A model generated the notes under the pieces. It was not told the DNA's origin. It did not search any database and saw nothing but the letters and a program-made list of their open reading frames with translations. A stretch of 64,000 bases of DNA from Paenibacillus tyrphae (GTDB lineage: Bacteria; Bacillota; Bacilli; Paenibacillales; NBRC-103111): NCBI RefSeq assembly GCF_024158745.1, contig NZ_JAMZAW010000007.1, positions 124,001-188,000 of the forward strand, in the 5' to 3' direction. Shown piece by piece: positions 53,679 to 62,665 of this stretch. The first letter of the stretch is position 1, and every line of letters starts with the position of its first letter. The position numbers and the translations under genes are program-made.

Positions 53679-54545
53679 ATGTCTATCAAATTAAGCAAAT
53701 TTGTGAAATCCGTTTCGCTGCTGAGCGTTCTTGCGATCGTGATCGCGGGCTGCGGAACCAAGCCTGCCCCCGCTCCGGCACCGGATGCGAACGCCGGCAA
53801 GAAACCGGCCGAGACGACAACCGCCGCTAACTCGCTTGAGCAAATCAAGAAAGCTGGCAAAATCAGAGTCGGGCTCATGGGCACCTATGCTCCGTACAAC
53901 TTCCTGAACGACAAGCACGAGATCGACGGCTTCGATGCGGACGTTGCCAAGGCGGTAGCGAAACGTCTGGGCGTTCAAGTCGAATTCATCACCGGCGAAT
54001 TTTCCGGACTGATCGAAGGGCTGCAAAAGGACAAGTACGACGCGCTCGTAAGCCAGGTCACGATCACCGAAGACCGCAAGAAAACGATGGACTTCTCGAC
54101 ACCTTACGTGAAAAACGCCGTGAATGTCATCGTCAAAAGCGACAACACCACGATCCAAAAGCTTGAAGACTTCAAAGGCAAAAAGATCGGCGTCGGGCTC
54201 GGCACGAACGACGAGAAATATTTGCGCGACGTCGCGATGCCGAAGGTCGGCACGTTCGAAATCGCCACATATAACGATGTCATCACGTCGCTGAAGGACC
54301 TGAACGTCGGCCGCATCGACGCGACGATCAACAACGTATTCGCCATCAAGCCGTTGGTCGAGAAAAACCAATTCAAGGTCAAAGCGGTCGGAGATCCGAT
54401 TAAAGAGGATTTTGCCGGCATCGCCATCCGCAAGAACAACCCGGAACTACTCGACGCGATCAATAAAGCGCTGGCCGAGATGAAGACGGACGGTACGTTC
54501 AAAGAGATTTTCCAAAAATGGTTTGGCGTAGACCCGAACTTCTAA
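53679..54545 (+). CDS. polar amino-acid ABC transporter substrate-binding lipoprotein
   Basis: ATG 53679 with AAGGAGG 8 bases upstream gives 288 residues; longer frames are unsupported. The signal peptide ends in VIAGC, lipidated Cys 25. The rest is a family 3 solute-binding protein: GKIRVGLMGTYAPYNF, DGFDADVAKAVAKRLGV, LVSQVTITEDRKKTMDFSTP and the late MKTDGTFKEIFQKWFG. It captures a polar amino acid or small derivative and delivers it to the permease encoded next. It lies 41 bases after the TetR gene. Confidence 0.95.
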   Translation: MSIKLSKFVKSVSLLSVLAIVIAGCGTKPAPAPAPDANAGKKPAETTTAANSLEQIKKAGKIRVGLMGTYAPYNFLNDKHEIDGFDADVAKAVAKRLGVQVEFITGEFSGLIEGLQKDKYDALVSQVTITEDRKKTMDFSTPYVKNAVNVIVKSDNTTIQKLEDFKGKKIGVGLGTNDEKYLRDVAMPKVGTFEIATYNDVITSLKDLNVGRIDATINNVFAIKPLVEKNQFKVKAVGDPIKEDFAGIAIRKNNPELLDAINKALAEMKTDGTFKEIFQKWFGVDPNF

Positions 54546-54572
54546 TCAGCGCGGACCGGGAGGATGCACGGC

Positions 54573-55217
54573 ATGGAACTGGTTTTACAGAACTTCCAAT
54601 TTCTATTGACGGGCGCGTATTATACGCTGCTGATCACGATCGTCTCGATGTTCTTCGGACTCATCATCGGGATGGTCGTCGCCATCGCCCGCCTCAAAGG
54701 AAATTGGCTCATAAGTAATCTGGCCAAAGGTTACGTATCCATCATTCGCGGAACCCCGATTCTGGTACAGATCTTCATTATCTATTACGGACTACCCGAC
54801 TACGGGATTACGCTCGGGCCGCTCACAGCGGCCTTTATTTCACTTAGTATCAATATTGGCGCCTACTTGTCCGAGACATTCCGCGGCGCGATTCTATCCG
54901 TGCCCAAAGGGCAGACGGAAGCCGCTCTGTCGCTGGGCTTAACGCCCTGGCAGACGATGCGGCGAGTCGTGCTGCCGCAGGCGGCCCGTGTGGCGATCCC
55001 GCCGATGGGCAATACGTTTATCGGGATGCTGAAGGAGACGTCGCTCGTGTCCGTCGTTACCGTGACCGAGCTGCTGCGCTCCGCCCAACTGCTTATTGCA
55101 CAGTATTATGTTGCGATGCCTTTTTATATTGCCATTGCTATTATGTATTGGGTTATGAGCATGTTCTTTTCGTACATTTTAGACCGCATCGAATCTCGTT
55201 TGTCAAAAGCTTATTAA
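54573..55217 (+). CDS. polar amino-acid ABC transporter permease (HisM/GlnP type)
   Basis: ATG 54573 (GGGAGG 9 bases upstream) is preferred over the in-frame ATG at 54564. The 214-residue protein has the family start FLLTGAYYTLLITIVSMFFG, the segment YVSIIRGTPILVQIFIIYYG and the EAA loop EAALSLGLTPWQTMRRVVLPQA that contacts the ATPase. It is probably a homodimeric channel with the binding protein and ATPase encoded on either side. Confidence 0.95.
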   Translation: MELVLQNFQFLLTGAYYTLLITIVSMFFGLIIGMVVAIARLKGNWLISNLAKGYVSIIRGTPILVQIFIIYYGLPDYGITLGPLTAAFISLSINIGAYLSETFRGAILSVPKGQTEAALSLGLTPWQTMRRVVLPQAARVAIPPMGNTFIGMLKETSLVSVVTVTELLRSAQLLIAQYYVAMPFYIAIAIMYWVMSMFFSYILDRIESRLSKAY

Positions 55218-55232
55218 GGGCGTGTGATCTGC

Positions 55233-55991
55233 ATGATCGAGGTAAACCAACTCGGCAAAAGCTTCGGCGATCTGGTCGTTTTCCGCGACATCAATCTACA
55301 TATCCGCTCCCGCGAAATCGTGGTCCTGGTCGGCCCGAGCGGCTCCGGCAAAAGCACGCTGTTGCGCTGCCTGAACGGGCTGGAGGAGCCTGACGCGGGA
55401 TCGATCCGGGTGGGCGATGCAGCATGGGACGCCTCCATGGACGCTGCAAGCAAGAAGCAGGCGATCCGGCACATCCGTACATTAACCGGCATGGTGTTCC
55501 AGTCGTTCAATCTATTCCCTCATATGACCGCCTTGGAAAACGTGATTATGGCTCCCACGACTGTTAAAAAGATGAACCAGAAGCAAGCCGTCGAAATCGG
55601 AGAATCGCTGCTCGCCAAGGTGGGATTGCTCAATAAAAAGGACGAATATCCTTCCCGGTTGTCCGGCGGCCAGCAGCAGCGGGTTGCGATTGCCCGGGCA
55701 CTCGCCATGCAGCCACAGGTGATGCTGTTCGACGAGCCGACGTCCGCGCTCGACCCCGAATTGACGGGTGAAGTACTGTCCGTCATGAAGCAGCTTGCCG
55801 CGGAAGGCATGACGATGATCGTCGTCACCCATGAGATGAAGTTTGCGCGGGAAGCGGCGAACCGGGTTATTTTTATGAGCGACGGCAAAATTCAGGAAGA
55901 AGGCACGCCGGAGCAATTTTTCGTCCAGCCGCAGACGGAGCGGGCTCGCAAGTTTTTGCGGCAAATCGAAGGCGCGCTGGAGACGGAGTAA
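55233..55991 (+). CDS. polar amino-acid ABC transporter ATP-binding protein
   Basis: A 252-residue ATPase with Walker [11 protein letters not shown]-loop [14 protein letters not shown], signature [16 protein letters not shown], Walker [15 protein letters not shown] and the switch His in VVTHEM. Family match is GlnQ/HisP. ATG 55233 is used; an in-frame GTG at 55224 is possible but too close to the AAGGG site. It powers the amino-acid importer; the M24 peptidase gene follows 27 bases later. Confidence 0.95.
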   Translation: MIEVNQLGKSFGDLVVFRDINLHIRSREIVVLVGPSGSGKSTLLRCLNGLEEPDAGSIRVGDAAWDASMDAASKKQAIRHIRTLTGMVFQSFNLFPHMTALENVIMAPTTVKKMNQKQAVEIGESLLAKVGLLNKKDEYPSRLSGGQQQRVAIARALAMQPQVMLFDEPTSALDPELTGEVLSVMKQLAAEGMTMIVVTHEMKFAREAANRVIFMSDGKIQEEGTPEQFFVQPQTERARKFLRQIEGALETE

Positions 55992-56018
55992 CGAGTAAGA
56001 TTCGAAGGAGTGGACATT

Positions 56019-57233
56019 GTGGTTCCGAGCAAAGCAGAGCATTTGAAGAACGTCGCGGAGCGTGCACGGGCGATCATGGAGAAGGAAAATGTGGAAGCGC
56101 TCGTGGCCTCGAGCTGTGAAAATTTCTACTACTTGTCCGGCCACCCCAGCACGTTTATGTATACGCTGCGGATGAATGAAGTTGCGCTGGCCGTCATGTT
56201 CCGCGACCCGAGCCGCCGCACGGTGATCATCATGAACGAATTTGAAGCCGCGGGCGTTCCGGCGGATATGCCCGGGTGCGAGCTGCGCACGTACCCGACC
56301 TGGGTGGACGTCGACGATCCGCTCGGGCTGCGCGGCGCCAAGTACGAAGGGCGGCGGCCCGTAAACCATCAAGTGCAGGAGATGTTCGGGCTGCTCGGGC
56401 AGGTGCTGGCCGAATACGGAATCAACGGCGGCAGGGTGGCCGTGGAGCTGAACTCCATGCGGTACCCTGCCGTGAATGCGCTGCGCGAAGCCGTCCCGGG
56501 CTTGGAATTCACCGAAGCCGGAGCCATCCTGACCGAGCTGCGCGCGCTCAAGACGCCTTGGGAAATCGCACAGCTGCGCAAAAGCTGCGAATACGCCGAA
56601 ATCGGCATCGCCGAAACGATCAAGGGAATCCGGGCCGGCAGCTCGGCGGCGGAGATTGCCGACGCCTTCCGGCTCGCGCTGTTGACCCATGCCGACGGCT
56701 CGTCCTCCCGCTTCCATATGATTTCGGTCGGGGCGCATTTTGCGCCTGCGCATATTTTCGACACGCGTCCGGGTCAGCCGGGCGATCTGATCAAATTCGA
56801 TGTCGGCGTCGACGTGGCCGGCTACGGCTCGGACATTGCGCGCACGTTCGTGCTCGGCTCCCCGTCGGACACGGTGAAGCGCATCTACGGCGCGCTGCGG
56901 GCCGGACACGACCGGCTGCTGGAGCTGATCGAGCCCGGCATGCCGATGAAGCACGCTTTTGACGAAGTGATGCCGCTGATCCGCCGCTCGGGCCTCCCGA
57001 ATTACAACCGGGGCCATCTGGGCCACAGTGCGGGACTGAGCCTCGCGGCCGAGGAAGCCCCGTTCCTGAGCCCGTCGGAGGAAACCGTCTTCCGTCCGGG
57101 CATGGTCATCTGTCTGGAAACGCCGTACTACGGCTACGGTGTCGGCTCGATCATGATCGAGGATATGGTGCTGGTGACGGACAACGGCTGTGAGCGGCTG
57201 AATAAGCTGTCGCGGGATTTGATTTCGTTGTAG
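56019..57233 (+). CDS. M24-family Xaa-Pro aminopeptidase/dipeptidase-like metallopeptidase
   Basis: The GTG at 56019 lies 8 bases after AAGGAG and is chosen over GTG 56010, which overlaps that site. The 404-residue product has a creatinase-like N-terminal domain and a pita-bread M24 domain. Metal ligands are visible: Asp in KFDVGVDVAGYGSDIART (two Asp), His in NRGHLGHSAGL, Glu in VICLETPYYGYG and Glu in IMIEDMVLV. M24 enzymes cleave Xaa-Pro bonds or related amidines (creatinase). Co-transcription with an amino-acid importer suggests peptide or amino-acid-derivative catabolism; the exact substrate is unknown. Confidence 0.9.
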   Translation: MVPSKAEHLKNVAERARAIMEKENVEALVASSCENFYYLSGHPSTFMYTLRMNEVALAVMFRDPSRRTVIIMNEFEAAGVPADMPGCELRTYPTWVDVDDPLGLRGAKYEGRRPVNHQVQEMFGLLGQVLAEYGINGGRVAVELNSMRYPAVNALREAVPGLEFTEAGAILTELRALKTPWEIAQLRKSCEYAEIGIAETIKGIRAGSSAAEIADAFRLALLTHADGSSSRFHMISVGAHFAPAHIFDTRPGQPGDLIKFDVGVDVAGYGSDIARTFVLGSPSDTVKRIYGALRAGHDRLLELIEPGMPMKHAFDEVMPLIRRSGLPNYNRGHLGHSAGLSLAAEEAPFLSPSEETVFRPGMVICLETPYYGYGVGSIMIEDMVLVTDNGCERLNKLSRDLISL

Positions 57234-57236
57234 ATG

Positions 57237-57579
57237 AAAAAAGGTCAAAAAGACTCGTTTACGTTTTCTTCAGAGTGTTGAGAAAGTGGTCATTGAGATA
57301 ATAGAGGTTACGAGGGGGCAGGGTATCCACTTCCGACCGCTGCTCCGCCCCACAAAGTGAAGTTGAATCAGGGAAGCTTAGTCCGAGTACTTTGCGGGGA
57401 CCCCGGGTCCTCGGGAAATTTGATTGGAAGCCGCTTAGCAGCGGGTATTTCCCGCAGACAAAGGCGAACGCTATCGCTCCTACAGCAGATACCCCACCTC
57501 CGTATGTTTCTCTATTTCAGTTAAAAGCTCTTTCTCAATAAACTCCAGATACGTACACACTGTCTTTTTGACCTTTTTT
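57237..57579. repeat. 343-bp palindromic element with perfect 18-bp terminal inverted repeats
   Basis: Both ends carry AAAAAAGGTCAAAAAGAC in inverted orientation (57237-57254 and 57562-57579). Similarity between the ends continues inward for about 90 bases (TACGT, TTGAGAAAG, ATAGAG, GGGTATC in common). The GC-rich core can fold: CCCC-CAAAGT with ACTTTG-GGGG, and GCGGG with CCCGC. It fills the gap between two convergent genes, has no open frame, and looks like a miniature inverted-repeat or structured repeat element. No clear target duplication is seen. Confidence 0.75.
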
Positions 57580-57593
57580 GCTTAGGCTATGGG

Positions 57594-58607
57594 CTATGGC
57601 ATAAAAACTTGCTTTACGGTCCCTTTGCCGTCCTTGACCTCGATTTCGGCGTACGCTCCGTTGATGAACGTCATCTGCGGCGGGACATGGCCGCAATCGA
57701 TATCGTAAACAATAGGGACCTGCAGCTCCTGGGACAGCTCTTGATAAACATCTTCGGCCGTGTAGCCTTCAACCGGCTGATTGGCGCTGCTGCGGCCAAA
57801 CATAATACCCGTACAATGCTCAAACCATCCGGCTAGCTTCATCTGCACCAGCGATCTGCGTAAATCCGTTGTGGACAGCTCGCAGTTTTCCAGATACCAG
57901 ACGATAGGGTCTTCATGGATAAAATGCTTCTGGAATTGCCGCACGTCGCCGAACGGGGTGCCGATCAAATGCCGGATGATATCGATACAGCCGCCAAGCA
58001 TACGGCCTTGCATGCTCGTTTTTGCCCCGGACACGGTTTTCCAATACGTAGGCTCGGTTAAATGGTAGATGCACGGCGAAGGGTCGGCGTGTTTCCATTC
58101 CTTCTGATATTTCGGCGAGGAATGCTGGAGGACGGATTCGCCCGTTTTCGTCGATAAGACCACTTGCCACATGGCGGTTGTCTCGTCGGAATATTCGCCT
58201 CTCAAATCAACCAGATTCGTTCCGTGAGCCGTCGCCAGGCCGGTTTTTAAAGTGACCACCAACAGCAATGCGCTGATATCCGAATATCCTAAAATCCACT
58301 TGCTCGGTATATTTTCAAATTCAATATATTCGAGTATCTCGATCAGCAGCTCCCCACCCCAAGGCGGGATGATCATATCAATTGCGTCGTTGCTCGTCAT
58401 GGCGTTGAATTCGTTCGCGCGGACTTGAGCCGGCGCGGACTTGGCCTTCTCTTGCGTCCATACCGTTTCTCCGCAAACGACGTTAAAGCCTCTGCTCTGC
58501 ATGCGGCTGCATGAGAGCTTGACCAAATCATGCAATGCCGAGGGCACCCCGGAGGACGGGGCGATTACACCAATCGTTACTCCTTCTTTGAAACCCGGAT
58601 AGTTCAT
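57594..58607 (-). CDS. S66-family serine peptidase (MccF/LD-carboxypeptidase-like)
   Basis: A 337-residue protein without signal peptide. The N-terminus VTIGVIAPSSGVPSALHD and the nucleophile elbow ILGYSDISALL (Ser about 109), followed by ATAHGTNL, define the S66 fold; the MccF-type layout fits better than LdcA. MccF cleaves the microcin C7 amide and related aminoacyl nucleotides; other members trim the L,D bond of murein tetrapeptides. Without further context either is possible. Start ATG 58607 has GGGGA 6 bases upstream. Confidence 0.85.
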   Translation of the reverse strand: MNYPGFKEGVTIGVIAPSSGVPSALHDLVKLSCSRMQSRGFNVVCGETVWTQEKAKSAPAQVRANEFNAMTSNDAIDMIIPPWGGELLIEILEYIEFENIPSKWILGYSDISALLLVVTLKTGLATAHGTNLVDLRGEYSDETTAMWQVVLSTKTGESVLQHSSPKYQKEWKHADPSPCIYHLTEPTYWKTVSGAKTSMQGRMLGGCIDIIRHLIGTPFGDVRQFQKHFIHEDPIVWYLENCELSTTDLRRSLVQMKLAGWFEHCTGIMFGRSSANQPVEGYTAEDVYQELSQELQVPIVYDIDCGHVPPQMTFINGAYAEIEVKDGKGTVKQVFMP

Positions 58608-58684
58608 CGTAAGTCCCCTTCTCCCAATTTACACGATATTACCAAAACTAGCTTTTTGGAGCAACCATAATCGGACAGCTGTAT

Positions 58685-58720
58685 AAAAAACAAACTAGAC
58701 ACCCCAAAACTGGAGTGTCT
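58685..58720 (-). terminator. terminator after the 58744 gene
   Basis: AGACACTCCA and TGGGGTGTCT form a 10-bp stem with one G-U pair around a 4-base loop; on the minus strand it is followed by AGTTTGTTTTTTA. Confidence 0.75.
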
Positions 58721-58743
58721 GATTTATTAAATAACTGAATATA

Positions 58744-59214
58744 TTAAATTCCTTTTACTCGAAGCGTATATTTAATATCTTCTTTTGAACCGTCGTTTGT
58801 GACGATGACTTCATGATAACCATGGCGCAAGTTTTTAGAATCTATATACTTTGTAAATCGATAATTATTGGACGAGTTTGCATCAGCTCGAAAAACTTCC
58901 TCATAGTTATCCGGGTCATTCTTATCCGGATAGTAATAAATGACGACTGTCACAGGTTTTTTCGTTGAAGATGTGTAACCTACCCGAACGCTTTTACCGT
59001 CGCTTGCCGCATAGTCATAATTCCAAGTGTCGGTACCATTTGAAGATAACCATTCGTCTTCGACTTCGAGTAAATAATCCCCAGGCGCAAGAGCTTCAAT
59101 TCCATCTTGTGATATAGCGTTTCGATCGACAGTTGTGATTTGCGCCGATGCTCCAACGGGAATTGCTCCTACAATTGCTACGATTGCTGCCAGTGTAATA
59201 GCTATTTTCTTCAT
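58744..59214 (-). CDS. secreted hypothetical protein
   Basis: A 156-residue protein with a clear signal peptide (about 1-24, ending ASA) and ATG 59214 after AAAGGAG. The mature part is beta-rich and aromatic (GDYLLEVEDEWLS; VTVVIYYYPDKND; YRFTKYIDSKNLRHGYHEV). It is probably a small single-domain extracellular beta protein. The family is not recognised. It is a monocistronic unit with its own terminator. Confidence 0.7.
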   Translation of the reverse strand: MKKIAITLAAIVAIVGAIPVGASAQITTVDRNAISQDGIEALAPGDYLLEVEDEWLSSNGTDTWNYDYAASDGKSVRVGYTSSTKKPVTVVIYYYPDKNDPDNYEEVFRADANSSNNYRFTKYIDSKNLRHGYHEVIVTNDGSKEDIKYTLRVKGI

Positions 59215-59364
59215 TAATGATGCTCCTTTCTATTTGATAATTATAAAATATATTATTCTTCCTTCTTTTCGTAAGATTTCGATTATCTCACTGAAAACAA
59301 GCATTATCTTGCAAAAAAAATGTCGAAGTATGTTGTGATATAGAACAAACGCAATGAATGAACT

Positions 59365-59408
59365 AGAAAAAGCCTGCTTGAGCCGTCATAAGCTCAAACA
59401 GACTTTAT
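59365..59408 (-). terminator. terminator after the 59414 gene
   Basis: AGTCTGTTTGAGC and GCTCAAGCAGGCT form a 13-bp stem with two mismatches around a 7-base loop, followed by TTTTTC on the minus strand. Confidence 0.8.
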
Positions 59409-59413
59409 TCTTC

Positions 59414-60169
59414 TTATCCTTGGCTGTTAGCCGAGTCCGCGGCAGGCGCAGCCGGACGTTGTCCCGGCTTGCGGTCTACGAATTTGCCGATTGCATCGTC
59501 CAGGTTCGATTTGATTTGGCTGATGAGCTGGTCGCGGCTAATGCCTTTGTCCTGCGCGATTTCAGCCAGCGATTTGCCTGCTTTCATCGCGTCGGTGAGC
59601 TCCTGCTGGGTAATACCCAAAATCTTCGTCAGATTCTCGGGATTGCCCCTCATCCCGAAAGCTCCTCTTCCGCCTTTTTCACCGTGCTGACCTTGCGGCT
59701 TCGTCGCGGTCACGGCTTTCTTCAAGTGATCTGCCAGACCGGATTTACGCTTGTCCGCTTGATCCTGCGTGATCTTGCCCGCGCTCACCGCATCGTCAAT
59801 CGCCTTCGTTTCAGCGTCGGTCAGCTTTTGGATGAGGGCGTCTTCCGTCAAGCCCCCTTTTTCCTGCGCGACTTGCGCCAGCGTCTTGTTCTGCTTCAGC
59901 TCGTCCATCAGCGTTTTCTCATCCAAGTTGAGCAGCGTGGCGGTTTCTTTCAGGATGTTGACGCCGTGGAAGCCGTGCTCTTCCCGGCCGAAGCCGCCCT
60001 TGCCGAACTTCCCGTGCCCGTGTCCCTGCTGCGCGCTATCTGCGGTTGTGCCGCTTTCCGTAGTTGCCGTCGTTGCGGCATATGCTTGAGAGTAATATAA
60101 TCCGGCTCCTCCGAGAAGAAAACCTGCTGCAATGGTTCCTGCCATCAATTTTTTTCCGATTGTTTTCAT
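59414..60169 (-). CDS. secreted helical-repeat protein of unknown function
   Basis: A 251-residue protein with signal peptide (about 1-32, ending AYA), ATG 60169 after AAAGGAG. A His/Gly-rich linker (GHGHGKFGKGGFGREEHGFHG) is followed by two homologous helical units, each with the pattern LxxxLKxxKTLAxxAQEKG then a Q/K-rich helix: DELKQNKTLAQVAQEKG and DAMKAGKSLAEIAQDKG. Similar units occur in small exported Bacillota proteins of unknown role. The His-rich linker could bind metal. It ends in a low-complexity Pro/Ala tail. Confidence 0.7.
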   Translation of the reverse strand: MKTIGKKLMAGTIAAGFLLGGAGLYYSQAYAATTATTESGTTADSAQQGHGHGKFGKGGFGREEHGFHGVNILKETATLLNLDEKTLMDELKQNKTLAQVAQEKGGLTEDALIQKLTDAETKAIDDAVSAGKITQDQADKRKSGLADHLKKAVTATKPQGQHGEKGGRGAFGMRGNPENLTKILGITQQELTDAMKAGKSLAEIAQDKGISRDQLISQIKSNLDDAIGKFVDRKPGQRPAAPAADSANSQG

Positions 60170-60296
60170 GGTTTATTGTCTCCTTTGATTTCGAATTTGT
60201 GTTTCACTTACACTTTGAAGTATAGGAGCTGTACATTAATGGAACCTTAGTTTGGGCTGAGCGTTGGTTGAGCGGAAGCTGAATAAATGCTGAAAA

Positions 60297-60353
60297 TGAA
60301 AAAAAACAAGCCGGGTGCTGCCTCACAGCGGGCAAGCATCGGCTTGTTTTTGA
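60297..60353 (-). terminator. terminator after the 5'-nucleotidase-like gene
   Basis: AACAAGCC pairs with GGCTTGTT, with an additional inner stem, between the stop at 60356 and a run of eight T on the minus strand. Confidence 0.8.
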
Positions 60354-60355
60354 AT

Positions 60356-62344
60356 TTATTTGCTGAGGATGTTCCAGACCAAGTGCGCCACTTCCGCCCG
60401 CGTTGCCTGTTCCTGCGGGGCGAACTGGTTCGATTGCCGCCCCTCGACAAGTCCGAGCTGGGCCAGCCCGGATACCGCCGCTTTCATTCCATCCGGCATC
60501 GCCGCGTCATCCGCAAACGGCGACTTCGCTGCGGCGGGCAGCGTTTTGCCTGTTTTTTTCTCGTACAGCCATTTGGCGAGGAGCGCCAGTTCCTGCCTAA
60601 CAACCGGTGTCGTCATATCTTCGCCGTCCAGTCCGAGCTCGTTCCACACCGAGGCGTTTACTTTCCCAGCCAACGCCTTGGACACCATCTCGCCTGCCTC
60701 CTTGCGAGACAAGCCTGCGTTGGGGGCGAACCGCCCTTCGCCCGCGCCGCTTACGACGCCTACATCGGTCAAGCCTTTGACCGCCGCATGCGCCCAATGC
60801 CCCGATGGTACGTCGGCGAAGCCTTTGACAGCGATCCGTCCCTCCGGCTGGACATGAACCTGCTTCTGCTTGGAAGCATATGCCGCAAGCAGTTCAAAAT
60901 CCGTCAGCGCCTCTCCTGCGCCGACAAGGGGCTTTGCTTTTGCAAACATCGTATAATTATCGCCGCCGGTGAACATATAGTTGGACAAGGCAAGCGTATA
61001 GACGGCGTCTTTGTCGATCGGCTGCCCGCCGATTCGAGCGTTCCGCACCCGCTGACCGGACGGCTTGTCCGCGTCGTATTCATAGGCGATGCCGGAAACC
61101 TGCAAAAAGCCCCCTGCCAGCTTCTCCACGCCGGAAACTCCGTTTTCCAGCGCCTTGAGCACCATCTCTCCGGTCGCTTCCACCTTCACGATCTTGTTGC
61201 CGAAGGGCAGAATCGACTTGGCGTCCTTTAAGGTGAAATCGCCTTTTTTGGCGCTCGCCCGAATGCCTCCGCCGTTCGCAAACGCGATATCGGTCCCGTA
61301 ATAATCACGGTACGCGTCAGCGATCCAATTGCCGATGGCCGTTTCCCGGAAACGGGATTCGTGGTTATCCCCATACGGCAAATCACCGGCTAAAGAGGCT
61401 ACCTTTTTGCCCAGCTCCGCATCCAGCTTGGCTTGGTAATCGGCCGCCATCTCGGCAAGCCGCTTGTCCTCTTGGACGGTTTCGTCAACTTTCAATATCT
61501 CATGCGATAAACGGATCGTCCCATCCGTTTCTTTGTTAACGACAAGCCGGATGATCGCCCCCATGTTGCCTTGAGGCGAGAAAATGAACCGGCTGCCGCC
61601 GTCGACCTCATGGACGAACGATTTCTCTTCCGCTTCCTCTTCGGTAAAAACCGCCCGGATGTCGGGAACGGCCGCCAGCAGCGCTTTATCGTCCGCAACC
61701 GGCTCCTGCGTCAACGCCACGATCATATCCACTTTCGCTTGTTTCAGCTTGTTCACCGCTTTTTGCGCGGATTCAATCACGTTCAGGCTTTTAACCCGCT
61801 CGTCCCGCATTGTCGTTTCCATGGCGCTGGTCAGGCCGAGGATGCCGATGCGGATGCCTTGCTTCTCCGTGACAACGTACTCCGGCACTTGACCGAACGG
61901 CTTGCCGTCGCTTCCGGTCAAGTTGGAGGAAATCCACCGAAAGCGCGAATTGTTGATCAGCTCCAGCGTATTGGGGACGCCTGCGTCGAAATCGTGCTGC
62001 CCGAAATTCGCGACATCGACCGGAATCCGGCCCAACGCTTCCACCATCGGATGCCCTTTGAAGACGCCGCCGAATAACGTCCCGCCGCCCAGATCACCGC
62101 CGAAAGCGACGATTTTCTCGCCCGGTACGCTGTCCACCAGCGTCTTCACCCGGGCTACCCCGCCGCGGGTGCCGAGCTTGTCGGTCACCGGACTGATTTC
62201 GTGTCCGTCGTTGAAATACAGCAAGGATACAGATGGACTGCCGGAGGCTTCCGCCCGGACGCTGGAGATGCTGCCACTCCATGCCGGAATGGCCAAGCCA
62301 ACCGCCAGCAGCGCGATGCCTAACTTACGTGCCGTCTTGTTCAT
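60356..62344 (-). CDS. SLH-anchored 5'-nucleotidase/metallophosphatase-like protein with altered metal site
   Basis: ATG 62344 (GAGG upstream) gives 661 residues with a signal peptide. Residues about 38-260 are a 5'-nucleotidase metallophosphatase domain (LLYFNDGHEI at 41-50; GGDLGGGTLFGG). The usual GNHEFD motif is GQHDFD (115-120), the THxG motif is TQEPV (212-216) and the GHSH motif is replaced by TEEEAEE (234-240), so several metal ligands are missing. The C-terminal nucleotidase domain looks normal (RFRETAIGNWIADAYRD; FANGGGIRASA; SNYMFTGGDNY). Two or three SLH domains end the protein (FADVPSGHWAHAAVKGLTD; LSRKEAGEMVSKAL; ATRAEVAHLVWNIL), tethering it to the wall. Confidence 0.85.
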   Translation of the reverse strand: MNKTARKLGIALLAVGLAIPAWSGSISSVRAEASGSPSVSLLYFNDGHEISPVTDKLGTRGGVARVKTLVDSVPGEKIVAFGGDLGGGTLFGGVFKGHPMVEALGRIPVDVANFGQHDFDAGVPNTLELINNSRFRWISSNLTGSDGKPFGQVPEYVVTEKQGIRIGILGLTSAMETTMRDERVKSLNVIESAQKAVNKLKQAKVDMIVALTQEPVADDKALLAAVPDIRAVFTEEEAEEKSFVHEVDGGSRFIFSPQGNMGAIIRLVVNKETDGTIRLSHEILKVDETVQEDKRLAEMAADYQAKLDAELGKKVASLAGDLPYGDNHESRFRETAIGNWIADAYRDYYGTDIAFANGGGIRASAKKGDFTLKDAKSILPFGNKIVKVEATGEMVLKALENGVSGVEKLAGGFLQVSGIAYEYDADKPSGQRVRNARIGGQPIDKDAVYTLALSNYMFTGGDNYTMFAKAKPLVGAGEALTDFELLAAYASKQKQVHVQPEGRIAVKGFADVPSGHWAHAAVKGLTDVGVVSGAGEGRFAPNAGLSRKEAGEMVSKALAGKVNASVWNELGLDGEDMTTPVVRQELALLAKWLYEKKTGKTLPAAAKSPFADDAAMPDGMKAAVSGLAQLGLVEGRQSNQFAPQEQATRAEVAHLVWNILSK

Positions 62345-62502
62345 GCTCCACCTCGTTATGTAGAAAAATATGCCTGCTTCTCGTTGAATCATTATAATAC
62401 AAAAGCGATTGGAGCAAGGTTAAGTTTATATGAAGGTCCGGCGGGCCCACGGAATAAAATCGTCCGGCGAAAGCCATGATATCGATAAAGGAGGGATTTC
62501 CC

Positions 62503-62637
62503 ATGAATATTATGGACGGGATGGACGCAGCCCGGTACAATTCAGCGAACCCGGACGATAAGAGCAAAGAGAAGAAAGCCGAGGAAGACCGCAAAGAGAT
62601 GCCGGCCCAAGTGCTGAGAAACCTGAACAACAAGTGA
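62503..62637 (+). CDS. small charged protein, 44 residues
   Basis: ATG 62503 follows a strong AAAGGAGGG ribosome binding site by 8 bases and reads MNIMDGMDAARYNSANPDDK, then a Lys/Glu-rich helix, ending VLRNLNNK before TGA. No signal peptide. The family is unrecognised; it resembles small, highly charged Bacillota proteins of spore or stress type only in composition. It lies 28 bases before another small charged gene and is probably co-transcribed with it. Confidence 0.6.
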   Translation: MNIMDGMDAARYNSANPDDKSKEKKAEEDRKEMPAQVLRNLNNK

Positions 62638-62665
62638 CCGCTTGACAAAAGGAAATGAAAGGGAA

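Noticed and set aside
55512..57248. A 578-codon minus-strand frame across the ABC ATPase and M24 peptidase genes
   Set aside because: It is antisense to two well-identified genes, is rich in His/Arg/Gln, and lacks any domain.
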